Part shown: in pieces, positions 1 through 9,140 of the stretch
Numbering within the stretch: position 1 is the stretch's first letter
Layout of the letters: the number at the start of each line of letters is the position of its first letter
Made by a program: the position numbers and the translations under genes
Assembly: GCA_964545315.1 (NCBI GenBank)
Contig: CAZJGI010000005.1
Location: forward strand, 28,682 to 92,681
Length of the DNA: 64,000 nt
DNA from: JAAYJR01 sp964545315
GTDB taxonomy: Bacteria > Bacteroidota > Bacteroidia > Bacteroidales > Prolixibacteraceae
Reading direction: 5' to 3'
Notes under the pieces: generated by a model
The model's input: only the letters and a program-made list of their open reading frames with translations
Database searches by the model: none
What the model was told of the DNA's origin: nothing

Positions 1-2
1 TC

Positions 3-938
3 CATAATCTTATTACCGTAAAGGCAGAGTCAGATTTGGTATATCTTTTAAGCAATTATGATGATTTACCGGCAGAAAACTTTCCAATAATTGTAGATGA
101 TCTTAATCTTACGACCAACAACTATTTTACCATTGGATTTTCCTATTCAAGAAAGATAAATCAAAATTTAACTCTGGGAATTTCTCCCCGGATAAATTCT
201 AATATAGTTGGAATCAAAACAAACCAAATAAGTTACAGAGTCGATCGTAATGATCCAAACAATACAGAAACTGATTTATATGATGAAAGTTTTACCGGAG
301 AGGCCCTTATTGGATTACCGGTTGAGATCAATGAGAATGCAATAAGTGGCGATGAGTTAGATCTTAATGAAGGAATCTTCCCTGAAAATTGGGAGAATAA
401 CCTTAAACCATCAAACTTATTTAATAATATAAGGCTTGGGCTTGATTTAGGAGCAACTTATTCACTTAATGACTGGTTTTTTTCAGCAAGTATTTTGAAT
501 ATCGGAGCATCAGGCTGGAAAACTAACGGATATTTATTGAGAGGCAATGATGAGTCAATAAAAATTAAAGAAAATGAAAAAATAAAAATCGGTATACCCG
601 TAAAAATGTATTTAGGTGCAAAACGGCAATTTTCACAGAATTGGAACTATGGGGTCATCTTAAATAACACATTTTATAATACGGGATTAAATTCTTCTGC
701 AACAATATCCTTAAACGGTTATATTAGTAAAATGCTTTCCACATCAATAAGTTATACAGCAGGGTATAAATTTGATAATCTGGGGGCTGCCCTAAGGTTG
801 AGATTCTTGCCGGGAACAGATTTATTCGTTGCAACAGATAATCTTATTCAATTGATGAACTACAGGAATGCTTATTGTTTTTCTGCTGCATTAGGATTAA
901 ATATTGCAGTTGGAAAGCCTGATAAAACAACTCCTTAA
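3..938 (+). CDS. outer-membrane beta-barrel protein, DUF5723-like (5' end outside window)
   Basis: The frame is open from the first complete codon of the window, and no convincing start precedes the homologous part, so the N-terminus including any signal peptide is missing. What remains (about 311 residues) is a chain of amphipathic beta-strands such as FTIGFSYSRKINQNLTLGIS and LGLDLGATYSLNDWFFSASI, broken by Asn/Asp-rich loops. It ends in the short-turn pattern of outer-membrane barrels from Bacteroidota. The pattern recalls DUF5723 (PorV/FadL-like) proteins, which have no defined role. The gene converges on the ABC ATPase gene that ends 60 bp away, and I see no clear terminator between them. 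The barrel call is firmer than the family name. Confidence 0.6.
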   Translation, partial: HNLITVKAESDLVYLLSNYDDLPAENFPIIVDDLNLTTNNYFTIGFSYSRKINQNLTLGISPRINSNIVGIKTNQISYRVDRNDPNNTETDLYDESFTGEALIGLPVEINENAISGDELDLNEGIFPENWENNLKPSNLFNNIRLGLDLGATYSLNDWFFSASILNIGASGWKTNGYLLRGNDESIKIKENEKIKIGIPVKMYLGAKRQFSQNWNYGVILNNTFYNTGLNSSATISLNGYISKMLSTSISYTAGYKFDNLGAALRLRFLPGTDLFVATDNLIQLMNYRNAYCFSAALGLNIAVGKPDKTTP

Positions 939-998
939 AACAAATTATTTACTTTAGGATAATCCTTTTATACAGGAATCATAATTGGTATTATCCAA

Positions 999-1649
999 TC
1001 ATTTCACTATTCGTCCTTCCTTAAGTCTTATTGACCTGGTAGCAAAGTTAACAGCCGTTCCCGGATTATGGGATACCAGTATTACTGCCTTTCCGCTTTT
1101 ATAAAACTCCCATGTCAATGACATTATGACCTCACTGTTAACAGGATCAAGGTTACCTGTAGGTTCATCAGCAAGCAGAATATCCGGACTGGTGATTATT
1201 GCACGGATAAAAGCTGTTCTCTGTTTTTCACCCACACTCAACTCCGAGGGATATTTGTTTTCCAATGGAAGTATTGAACACTTCTCCATATATCTTTTGA
1301 TTTCACTTCTGTTAACCGGCTTAGGACAGACTATCTCAATATTCTCCAGAACGGTCAGGTATGGAAGAAGATGAAACTGTTGAAAAACAAATCCTACATT
1401 CCTTCTTCTGTACCGCTCCAATTCTTGACTATTAAATGAATAAATATTCTTTGCATCAAATAATATCTGTCCTGAATCAGGGTAAATTAATCCTCCTATG
1501 GTATGAAGGAGAGTCGATTTTCCTGAACCGCTGTGGCCTGTCACAACAATAAAGTCATTCTTATCAACAATAAAAGATACTTCATCAAGGGCTGTAAAAG
1601 TATGCTCGTCCTTCTTATATTTCTTTGTAATATTAATAATTTCCAACAT
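999..1649 (-). CDS. ABC transporter ATP-binding protein (LolD/MacB type)
   Basis: Cytoplasmic ATPase of an ABC system, 216 residues, the usual size for the LolD/MacB/FtsE group that works with FtsX-like permeases. Walker A is GHSGSGKST, the Q-loop lies in FVFQQFHLLPYLTVLENI, Walker B is ILLADEPTG and the H-loop is VILVSHNP. The signature motif reads LSVGE where the family has LSGGQ, an unusual change at two positions. It is the last gene of the minus-strand run and follows the FtsX-like permease gene by 58 bp, so the two almost certainly form one transporter or mechanotransmission complex. The substrate cannot be read from the sequence. The neighbouring lipoprotein, small membrane protein and propeller protein suggest an envelope role. 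Confidence 0.9.
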   Translation of the reverse strand: MLEIINITKKYKKDEHTFTALDEVSFIVDKNDFIVVTGHSGSGKSTLLHTIGGLIYPDSGQILFDAKNIYSFNSQELERYRRRNVGFVFQQFHLLPYLTVLENIEIVCPKPVNRSEIKRYMEKCSILPLENKYPSELSVGEKQRTAFIRAIITSPDILLADEPTGNLDPVNSEVIMSLTWEFYKSGKAVILVSHNPGTAVNFATRSIRLKEGRIVK

Positions 1650-1707
1650 ACAGGGCTTTTTTCTTATATTTAATTATTTGAATAGCAAACTAGTATGTAA
1701 AATTTGA

Positions 1708-2874
1708 TCATTCTCTGCTCAGAATCCTTGCTGCATCAATCTGTGTTGCGACTAAGGCGGGTATCCAGCTTGAAAGAGTCCATAAAACCGGAAATATAAT
1801 AATAGCATAACCTAAAACTGACCAGAGGGGTTTAATATCCTGTGCTGTAAACCTAAAAATCTCCCTGCCGAAATATTCTGCGAAAATGTTACCCGCAAAA
1901 AAACCGATTAAGGTACCTATAAAACCTATTAAGAATGCTTTCACCATAATAATCAGTAATATATAATATTTACTCTTCCCTGTTGCCATCATAACACCAA
2001 TCTCCTGGCGCCGTGTAACAACATTAGAATAAAACAGAAGTCCGGATATCAATAAAGCTGAAAGTATCACCAACGGAATTATGAATGATCCGTATTTATT
2101 CATCATAAGCCTCTGGTTCTCCCGGGCATCAGCTATACTGCTTATCTCAGCAACCTCAAGGTCAGAAAATATTGCCTGGACCTGGTTTCTGGCATTTTTT
2201 ATCCTTCCGTCGTGACAGACGCATCCCAGGGCCTCTATTTTATTGATCTGTCCCTCCATACCAAGTATATTTTGAAGGTCCTCAAGATAAAATGCAACTC
2301 CCTGGTCAAGCATTCCTTTTCCCTCCTCAAGCCTCTTAGCTATCACAAATTCATGTATCTGACCATCCTTTCCTGCGATTTTAAACATTTCCCCTTCCGG
2401 AATATTTTTTGCTATCAGATATCCTACGTGTACAGTCCCTTTTTCAACATCAAAACCCATAGTCTCCTGTCTTGACAAAAACCGTTGAACTGCCTCATCT
2501 TTATAACCGGCAACAAGTATCTGATGCCGTGAACCGTTGGGGTCAGTCCAGTCAGGATACTTAAGCTGCAAAATACCAGTAAGATGCCTGACTGCATCAA
2601 ATGTCCTGGATTCTGCTAAATCATCAACATACCTTTCCGGGAAGACAGGTGTATTATTAACTGAATAAAAATCTATCAGGTTTGTCCCTTTAGGATAAAT
2701 ATAAAGGTTGAGCCCCTGCTCTCTCATTATCTTACGGGTTTCATTCTCACTGGCTTTGCTGAGGGAAAAAATTGCAACAGAGACTGTGGCTGCAACGATA
2801 ACTGTCATTAATATAATAAGAGAGTTCACTTTTCTGTAAAGTATCTCTTTAATTACCAGCTTTACCGGATTCAT
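1708..2874 (-). CDS. FtsX-like ABC permease with periplasmic C-V-C-H motif
   Basis: Membrane subunit of the ABC system, 388 residues. One N-terminal membrane segment (about 17-37) is followed by a periplasmic domain of about 220 residues and three C-terminal segments, the MacB/LolC topology. The conserved cytoplasmic loop RRQEIGVMMATGKSKYYI follows the second membrane segment, as in FtsX-family permeases. The periplasmic domain contains C218-V-C220-H221, which is not typical of LolC or MacB. It resembles, from memory, permeases that Planctomycetes encode beside PQQ-repeat proteins. The next gene upstream, for the small membrane protein, ends 1 bp before this start, so translation is probably coupled. 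The transported substrate is unknown. Confidence 0.85.
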   Translation of the reverse strand: MNPVKLVIKEILYRKVNSLIILMTVIVAATVSVAIFSLSKASENETRKIMREQGLNLYIYPKGTNLIDFYSVNNTPVFPERYVDDLAESRTFDAVRHLTGILQLKYPDWTDPNGSRHQILVAGYKDEAVQRFLSRQETMGFDVEKGTVHVGYLIAKNIPEGEMFKIAGKDGQIHEFVIAKRLEEGKGMLDQGVAFYLEDLQNILGMEGQINKIEALGCVCHDGRIKNARNQVQAIFSDLEVAEISSIADARENQRLMMNKYGSFIIPLVILSALLISGLLFYSNVVTRRQEIGVMMATGKSKYYILLIIMVKAFLIGFIGTLIGFFAGNIFAEYFGREIFRFTAQDIKPLWSVLGYAIIIFPVLWTLSSWIPALVATQIDAARILSRE

Positions 2875-2875
2875 A

Positions 2876-3097
2876 TTACAATCTTTTTCTATTTCTGTAA
2901 AAAAAATATATGGTCAACACTACTATTGTAACAACAATAATTATAGCAGTTATAATAATCGAAATCTGTAAAGAATTATCTTCAGTCATCTCAAGTGGTT
3001 CCGGCTGATACGTATTAAGCCCATCCCTCTGGTCCGTCAGCCATTTAGGTAATGGCCTCGAATGAAATGAATCATATGCTGTTGTATCCTGCTTCAT
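2876..3097 (-). CDS. small single-pass membrane protein, unknown function
   Basis: A 73-residue protein. The N-terminal half is hydrophilic and rich in Pro, Asp and Glu (for example SRPLPKWL). It is followed by one strongly hydrophobic helix (about residues 45-66, mostly Ile and Val) and a basic tail ending RNRKRL. The basic tail predicts an N-out, C-in orientation. It is packed between the lipoprotein gene (stop and start adjacent, no spacing) and the permease gene (1 bp), which strongly supports it being a real, co-translated gene despite its size. I recognise no family. A role as an accessory subunit of the ABC system is an inference from position. Confidence 0.75.
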   Translation of the reverse strand: MKQDTTAYDSFHSRPLPKWLTDQRDGLNTYQPEPLEMTEDNSLQISIIITAIIIVVTIVVLTIYFFYRNRKRL

Positions 3098-3886
3098 CTA
3101 TTTATGTAAAAGATAGGGATTAGCATCCAGAATAGCATTTACCATTGCGGGTGCCGGCCTTTCCCAGGCAGTTTTACAAAGAATACTAATACCCGGCAGA
3201 TTATCCTTAATAAGGCAGCTGCAATCAGCTGTAAGGAAATCAATGAGTAAATTAATATTCTCTTCTGTAATGCCTCTCCCCAGCAAAGGTTCGAGTGCCC
3301 TGAAACGCCCAAAAATCCCGAATAGCATAGGTTCATATATCTCTTTAAGATCACTCTCAACATTCAAAAGCATCGAAACAAGGTGTTTTTCAGTTATGCT
3401 GCTCCTTTCCAGTTCAGCAAAAGTTATTATATCTTTGAAAGGAGATGCTGCAAGAGTTTTCTTAATTAACTGAATACCCTGATCATCCTTCTCATTGTTG
3501 CCGCTTTTTAGGTACAACATAACACAGAGCTTACCTGCCATTAACTCTTCTACAACCATTTCCCTCAAAGGAGATGATGTAATATCACTTATTGAACTGT
3601 AATCTTCATATCGGGCAAAAAGCCTGTCACCATAATACAATGCATAATATGGCTTATTAACAGTTTCATTTACCGATTTACTGAAAATAATATTTGTTGT
3701 GCCCGTCCAGTTTTCAATTTTCCTGTTTTGAACGGTTGCTTCATCACCGATATTACCCTTATGATAATATACAAGCCTGTATTTATCAGCTATTGAATTT
3801 ACAAGAACCCATTCAGATACTTTTGTTGTGCATGCAATGCTTATTACTGCAGCAATTATTAACGCTTTTAAAAACACAGGTTTCAT
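3098..3886 (-). CDS. lipoprotein with C-S-C motif, unknown function
   Basis: A 262-residue protein with a lipoprotein signal peptide and putative lipid-attached Cys19 (sequence ISIACTT). A segment near residue 120 (KLCVMLYLKSGN) looks like the first core strand of a thioredoxin-like fold, and a second part (about 180-240) contains C222-S-C224 in TADCSCLIKDNLPG. I associate this pattern (a Glu-Pro-Met segment, then a C-x-C next to a Lys-Asp/Glu-x-x-Pro-Gly turn) with uncharacterised planctomycete proteins encoded beside ABC permeases, but I could not run a search. It lies 10 bp after the propeller gene and abuts the small membrane protein gene. The paired cysteines suggest metal binding or thiol chemistry in the periplasm; this is inference. 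Confidence 0.7.
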   Translation of the reverse strand: MKPVFLKALIIAAVISIACTTKVSEWVLVNSIADKYRLVYYHKGNIGDEATVQNRKIENWTGTTNIIFSKSVNETVNKPYYALYYGDRLFARYEDYSSISDITSSPLREMVVEELMAGKLCVMLYLKSGNNEKDDQGIQLIKKTLAASPFKDIITFAELERSSITEKHLVSMLLNVESDLKEIYEPMLFGIFGRFRALEPLLGRGITEENINLLIDFLTADCSCLIKDNLPGISILCKTAWERPAPAMVNAILDANPYLLHK

Positions 3887-3896
3887 TTTAACGGAA

Positions 3897-6800
3897 TTAT
3901 TTCATTGATAAATTTTCCTGTACTAATTCAATACCGCATATCAAAGTATTTCCGGTTTCAGGCAATAACTCCACCTTAATTGATTTTCCAGCCCTGACAC
4001 CATAATATGTTCTAATCAATTCTTTATCTGTTTTACCGGCTTCCCTGGCAATATCAAGGTCGTTGGTAACTATCTGATTTTGTATTTTAATATCAAATAC
4101 TCTTTCACCTGGTTTTTTATCTTCAAGTTCAGAAAAATATAACTTTACAGTATATGATGATTCAGGCACCTGGTTATCTTCTGATAAAATAATTTCGAAT
4201 GACCTGATCCCCACCATGGCGCTGGCGCTTACCCATGGAGTATTTTCGGAGATAACTGAGAATGGTTCCTTTCGTATTTTTATCAGATCAACTGTATCCA
4301 AATTTACAGTAATCCCCGGGGGGATTCCTGCGACATAAGGAAATTCAAACCATAATATATTATTATCTGAACTTCTGTCACCAGGAGCATTAAAATTCAG
4401 ACCCAATTGTTTGATTTGCTTACCGTCCCATGTATAGTTACTGTTAGTCCAATAAGACATCCATGGCATATTGATCAGGGCCAGTGAAGTTTGATTCTGG
4501 TAAGCACATTGGCATGTCCTGGTATAATCAGGCGAATTCAAAACCCCGTCAGCTACTATTAAATTAGCTGAGCATCCAGGTTTCCAGCCGCCAAGGCTTC
4601 CTGTACCCTCAAAAGCTTCAAGGTTTATGAATCCCGCTGAAGCTGACCTGAAGGTAAGTAAGTATTCGCTTGCAGTAACATAACCACAACCATATTCCCG
4701 TTTGTAAGTCCATTCCAGCTCCTCACCGGTAACAGGATCTGTTTCCACAAGGGGTTCACCGGTTAACAGGTGGAATCCATTTATATTGGTATATATTTTA
4801 TCATTATGTATTATTGGTGGATTTCCATATTTGATTTCTTTATCCCAAATTTTATTTCTTGTAATCACGTCATAAGCTATCATCCTCCGGCCTTCCTCGC
4901 CGTTCAGCATATCCCGTGAAGGCCTGGTAGCCTGAAGCAGCAACTTATATTCTGAAGAGTATCCAAGCCAAGTACCAAAGATATCTTCAGTTTCTTCAAA
5001 AACCTTATCTCCTGTCCTTATATCCATGTAAAGCAGCCTGGTTCCTTCGGGCAGGGATTCACCCCTTCGGCGCAATTTAGTTTCGAGGTATTGTGGCAGC
5101 TTATCGAGGCAAAAAAGAATACCATCACCAGCTATCACTGAGTTATGGATAAATCCATGATTGGCAGTTTTACTCCACAACTTTTTACCGGTGAAGCGAT
5201 CCATTACAATAAGCTCTTTACTGGCAGTTAAATCATAATCAGTAAATTTCGGATTTTTAATTCGAATAGAATCATTCTCCATTCCTGAAAATTCAGCAAA
5301 ATTATTGCCAAGGATCAATAGATTTTCATAGACCCCAATATATCCCAACTCTTTTGTATTGTCATAACCTGTATCGAAGATCTTAACAATATCGCCATTT
5401 CTGATATCAATCAGATTGCATTTATTTCCTTCTATAAGGTAAACATACTCTTTAGTTGCAATATAATTTGTTCCCCTTGCATTGGCTCCGGGAAGATGCA
5501 CCTGGTTGTATTTGGGATCAAGGGGATTCTCTTCATCATAAGTCTCATCATAATATGTAAGCCAGTTGTCCTGCTTAAGCTTTTCAAATTCTCTTTTCCA
5601 AAGAACCCGTCCTGTATATACATCCCGTGCGCTAATACTGTTTATTCCCTGAATTATCAAACGGCCATCTATTACCTGCTCACCAGGCCCGTGGCCATGT
5701 CTTGGCAATACATCCAGATTGGAATTGCCGCCAAACCATAAAATGCCGAGTGGGGCTTTAACCAGCTTGTCATCAGACTTTACAGTATTGGCAATATCTC
5801 CGTAATTATGCGTCCAGGGTGAGGCACCGGGCAAAGGTCCCTCCCTGATTATCACTGGTATACTTTTATCCTTTATATTAGCTCCAGGCAGATCAAGTAA
5901 AGTAATACTTTCTGTTATTTTCTCCCTCTCTTTTCCTTTGAAGTTCATAACGACTTTACCACCATATGGCCTTGTTATATCATATACCTGTTCAAGGACT
6001 TCATCATCGCCTCCTTCTAGATAACAAGGATCATTTATAATAGTAAGACTTGAAAAATATTTTGGAAGAGGTGAAATTTTTCCGGTATAATGCAGAAAAC
6101 TTAGCCTGTCCGATGTTATACCTGCATTATCAAAATATTCACGCAGATTGTTTACCCTGGCATGGTCCCTCTCGTAAACAATTACATTAAGGTCTGTTCC
6201 TGAGATTAATCCTTTGAGCAGCTTTATATCCTCTCCTCCAAAAACCAGGCTGTATCCTTCCGTATTTCCTGTTCTCCTGATAATATTCCCGGCTCTTATG
6301 GGACCACCTCTCAACCGGCTGTCAGGCATATTATAACTAATCACCTTTTTTACAGGTGTATCTCCGAAAATCATCAGGGTACCGCCCTCTGTAACCGCAA
6401 TAAGTTTTCCATTTGCTGCAATAAGCCGCTCAACAGTTTCATTGGACTTATAATTCCATATTACTTCAGGATCACTTCCACGTTTTAATCTTAATCCTTT
6501 AATGCCTTCATTACCTGCAGCATAGAGACAATCTCCCACCTTAATAAGGTCTTTTGATGCATCTACAGGAAAACTCCATAGGGAATCAAGGATCATATTA
6601 TTATCCAGCTTCGATGCTGATATTTGATCTCCTGAGAAATAAATTATATCTCCATCAATTACCGGGTACGCACCTGCCTCCTTAGTCAGTCTTTCACCGG
6701 TTTCCGCCTTGTACATCCATGTTTCTCTCCACCTGTGATGATTGAAAAATACTCTGTCATTGGCACATGTAAATGCACCACCAGTTTTACCGCTTTCTGC

Positions 6801-7604
6801 AAGCTTGTAATACAATTTCTCACCGGTTTTCAGATCAAATGCAGCCGGGACTGAACGACCACCGGCAACAAGTAATTTATCGCCGCTAATAGTAAAGGGC
6901 CCCTGGGGGGCCACATCTGCAAATGCCGGTGAATTATGAGGCTGCAAAATATAATTGCTGCCTGTTCCTTCATTTTTCCAGATTATATCACCCGTCTCAG
7001 CATCCAGGGCGTAAATGAATGTACCCATCAGGGGAAAGATGCTTGCGGCAGTATAAATAATACCATCCTCTATCACAATGCCACCCCTGGCTGGCCACAT
7101 AGAAATTAACCTTTTATTTCCCAACAGTTTATTTTCAGAGGGGGCCAGGAGCCTTTTCCATATTAATGATCCGTCTTTAACAGAAACACAATAGCAATAA
7201 CCGTCATCCCCTGTAAAAAAGAGTTTACCATTGTATACGGCAGGAGGCAGCCTCACCGGGCCATCCAAATAGAAATGCCATATTTCCCTGCCTGAATTTA
7301 TGTCCAGTGCAACTACTTTATCACGGTCGTTAAATCCGACAAATATTTTATTATCCGCCACAACAGGTTCAAATATACGGTCGAACTGCATCAGATTGCG
7401 GTTAAGGGGATCATCCCAAACTGGTGTTCTCACAGAGTATTTTATCTGCCACTGAAGGTAAAGCTTGTCTGCCAGTTGTTCGGGTGAACTGGCAGATCTG
7501 TTTTTATCATAACGCCACATTGGCCAGTCAGAACCGGCTAACACATGATTATATCTGTTTATTAAACAGATCAGAAACAAAAACAGAAATATTTTTAGCT
7601 TCAT
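3897..7604 (-). CDS. giant PQQ-type beta-propeller protein with methyltransferase-like insert and malectin-like C-terminus
   Basis: An exported protein of 1235 residues with an N-terminal signal peptide. Residues about 25-430 carry repeats of the PQQ-quinoprotein/BamB propeller type (blades such as VVALDINSGREIWHF and IYALDAETGDIIWKNEG). Residues about 445-575 are not propeller: YSLVFGGEDIKLLKGLISG followed by NVIVYERD resembles motifs I and II of a class I methyltransferase, but the Gly-rich loop is degenerate. Propeller repeats resume from about 600 to 1060. Residues about 1110-1230 (YTVKLYFSELEDKKPGERVF) resemble a malectin-like carbohydrate-binding domain. I do not see the catalytic residues of a PQQ dehydrogenase, so a binding or scaffold role is likelier than redox catalysis. 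It is in the operon with the sulfatase upstream (43 bp) and the ABC system downstream. Confidence 0.8.
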   Translation of the reverse strand: MKLKIFLFLFLICLINRYNHVLAGSDWPMWRYDKNRSASSPEQLADKLYLQWQIKYSVRTPVWDDPLNRNLMQFDRIFEPVVADNKIFVGFNDRDKVVALDINSGREIWHFYLDGPVRLPPAVYNGKLFFTGDDGYCYCVSVKDGSLIWKRLLAPSENKLLGNKRLISMWPARGGIVIEDGIIYTAASIFPLMGTFIYALDAETGDIIWKNEGTGSNYILQPHNSPAFADVAPQGPFTISGDKLLVAGGRSVPAAFDLKTGEKLYYKLAESGKTGGAFTCANDRVFFNHHRWRETWMYKAETGERLTKEAGAYPVIDGDIIYFSGDQISASKLDNNMILDSLWSFPVDASKDLIKVGDCLYAAGNEGIKGLRLKRGSDPEVIWNYKSNETVERLIAANGKLIAVTEGGTLMIFGDTPVKKVISYNMPDSRLRGGPIRAGNIIRRTGNTEGYSLVFGGEDIKLLKGLISGTDLNVIVYERDHARVNNLREYFDNAGITSDRLSFLHYTGKISPLPKYFSSLTIINDPCYLEGGDDEVLEQVYDITRPYGGKVVMNFKGKEREKITESITLLDLPGANIKDKSIPVIIREGPLPGASPWTHNYGDIANTVKSDDKLVKAPLGILWFGGNSNLDVLPRHGHGPGEQVIDGRLIIQGINSISARDVYTGRVLWKREFEKLKQDNWLTYYDETYDEENPLDPKYNQVHLPGANARGTNYIATKEYVYLIEGNKCNLIDIRNGDIVKIFDTGYDNTKELGYIGVYENLLILGNNFAEFSGMENDSIRIKNPKFTDYDLTASKELIVMDRFTGKKLWSKTANHGFIHNSVIAGDGILFCLDKLPQYLETKLRRRGESLPEGTRLLYMDIRTGDKVFEETEDIFGTWLGYSSEYKLLLQATRPSRDMLNGEEGRRMIAYDVITRNKIWDKEIKYGNPPIIHNDKIYTNINGFHLLTGEPLVETDPVTGEELEWTYKREYGCGYVTASEYLLTFRSASAGFINLEAFEGTGSLGGWKPGCSANLIVADGVLNSPDYTRTCQCAYQNQTSLALINMPWMSYWTNSNYTWDGKQIKQLGLNFNAPGDRSSDNNILWFEFPYVAGIPPGITVNLDTVDLIKIRKEPFSVISENTPWVSASAMVGIRSFEIILSEDNQVPESSYTVKLYFSELEDKKPGERVFDIKIQNQIVTNDLDIAREAGKTDKELIRTYYGVRAGKSIKVELLPETGNTLICGIELVQENLSMK

Positions 7605-7647
7605 GGCAGATAATTAAAATTCAGTAACCAGTTACAATTAGTTACAA

Positions 7648-9120
7648 TCAGTTTTCGATAAATTTTTCAAGTTCAGCCCTTAGTTCTGATAATTTTCCCT
7701 CATAAGCCTGGTCGTTAATAATATTCTTCATTTCATAAGGATCACTTTTCAGATCATACATTTCATCCATCCCTTCAAGTTCGATATAATGTATATATTT
7801 ATATCTTTCTGTACGAACTGCTTTATACCCCATATTTCTGACTCTTGGAAAAACAATATCACTATAGTATTCGATGAGGAATGATTTACGCCAGTTATCC
7901 GGTTTTATACCTTTAAGTAAAGTAACCAGGCTCTGGCCATCCATTTCCGGAGCAGGTGTCAGGCCTGCCAGTTCCATAATTGTCGGGGCAAAGTCTATTC
8001 CAAGAACCATTTCGTCAACGATAGTTCCCGGCTTTACCATTTTTGGGTATTGTATGACCAAAGGAATTCTGGCAGACTCTTCATATGCCAATCTTCTCTC
8101 AACACTAAGACCATGTTCTCCGTACCAATAACCTTCATCACTTGTAAAAATAAATACAGTATTGTCAAGGTGGCCGGCATCTGCAAGAGCGGTCATCATA
8201 TCACCTATACCCTCGTCTACGGCTGCAAGCATTCTCTGACGGCCCTTAATATCCTCATCAGAAGATCCTGTCTCAGGCCCTAATGGGGGCAGGTCATCAA
8301 TTTTCCTCAAAAGTGCAGGTTTACCCGATAAATCATCATAATAATTAAGACGCCGTGGAATGGGATCATCTTCATACCAGTCTTTGTGCCTGTCGGCAGG
8401 CATAAAATTGGAGGCTGTGGGATCAGATATAGATCCGTCATCGAACTGAACGGTTTCCGGATGTAATGCCTTATGCGCAAGGTAAAGACAGAAGGGATTC
8501 TCATGCTGCTTTTTGATAAAGTTAACTGCCTTTTCACTAAGGATATCTGTTGTATACCCGGTATATTTGGTCCGTGTTCCATTCTCATTAATTTCGGGGT
8601 CAAAGGATGTACCCTGTCCTTTCAGGCTTACCCAGTGGTCAAATCCGGGTCTTACAGTATCATCATTACCCATATGCCATTTACCAATAAAAGCAGTTTC
8701 ATAACCTGCTTCATGAAGCAGGCGTGGAAAAGTAACAAGCTCATGGCTGGATTTACTTCTGTCAGTATTATCTGTAATACCATGATTATGAGCATATTGA
8801 CCTGTCAGGACAGATGCCCGGCTTGGCGAGCACAGAGGAGTTGTAACAAAAGCATTTCTGAACCTTACTCCCTCACACGCAATCCGGTCGATATTTATGG
8901 TCTTTGCAAATGGGTGGCCCATATAGCCCAACTCATCCCATCGCAGGTCGTCAACTACTACCATAACAATATTCGGACGCTCAGCCGTTTCATTATCCGA
9001 GCATCCTGAAATCATTGATACAACCGGACAAGTAATAATAAATCCACCTAAAAGTCCAAAATATTTCTTCCTTAATGACCAATGTATTCCTTTTAACAAA
9101 TCGCACTCAGTTTTTTCCAT
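7648..9120 (-). CDS. sulfatase (S1 family, Cys-type), lipoprotein
   Basis: Formylglycine-dependent sulfatase of 490 residues, likely hydrolysing sulfate esters on a glycan. The metal-binding start is NIVMVVVDDLRWDELGYMG. The maturation motif is C97-S-P-S-R101, where Cys97 is converted to formylglycine. Downstream come the family's GKWHMGND segment, the HKALHPE His-containing loop and the metal-site TSDEGYWYGEHG. The N-terminus has a long basic region, a hydrophobic segment and ISGC at residues 37-40, a plausible lipoprotein signal; there is no later Met that keeps it. It lies 20 bp after nagB, which suggests amino-sugar sulfate as substrate. A maturase is needed, and none is encoded in this window. 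Confidence 0.9.
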   Translation of the reverse strand: MEKTECDLLKGIHWSLRKKYFGLLGGFIITCPVVSMISGCSDNETAERPNIVMVVVDDLRWDELGYMGHPFAKTINIDRIACEGVRFRNAFVTTPLCSPSRASVLTGQYAHNHGITDNTDRSKSSHELVTFPRLLHEAGYETAFIGKWHMGNDDTVRPGFDHWVSLKGQGTSFDPEINENGTRTKYTGYTTDILSEKAVNFIKKQHENPFCLYLAHKALHPETVQFDDGSISDPTASNFMPADRHKDWYEDDPIPRRLNYYDDLSGKPALLRKIDDLPPLGPETGSSDEDIKGRQRMLAAVDEGIGDMMTALADAGHLDNTVFIFTSDEGYWYGEHGLSVERRLAYEESARIPLVIQYPKMVKPGTIVDEMVLGIDFAPTIMELAGLTPAPEMDGQSLVTLLKGIKPDNWRKSFLIEYYSDIVFPRVRNMGYKAVRTERYKYIHYIELEGMDEMYDLKSDPYEMKNIINDQAYEGKLSELRAELEKFIEN

Positions 9121-9140
9121 AGGTTGAAAAAATTAATATC

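Noticed and set aside
3897..7604. The propeller protein as a PQQ-dependent alcohol dehydrogenase
   Set aside because: I see no vicinal Cys pair at the cofactor site or catalytic Asp context typical of quinoprotein dehydrogenases, and the overall domain layout differs.
8473..9009. A 178-codon plus-strand open frame opposite the sulfatase gene
   Set aside because: It is antisense to a sulfatase with all catalytic motifs; its translation is Cys- and Ser-rich without a recognisable pattern.
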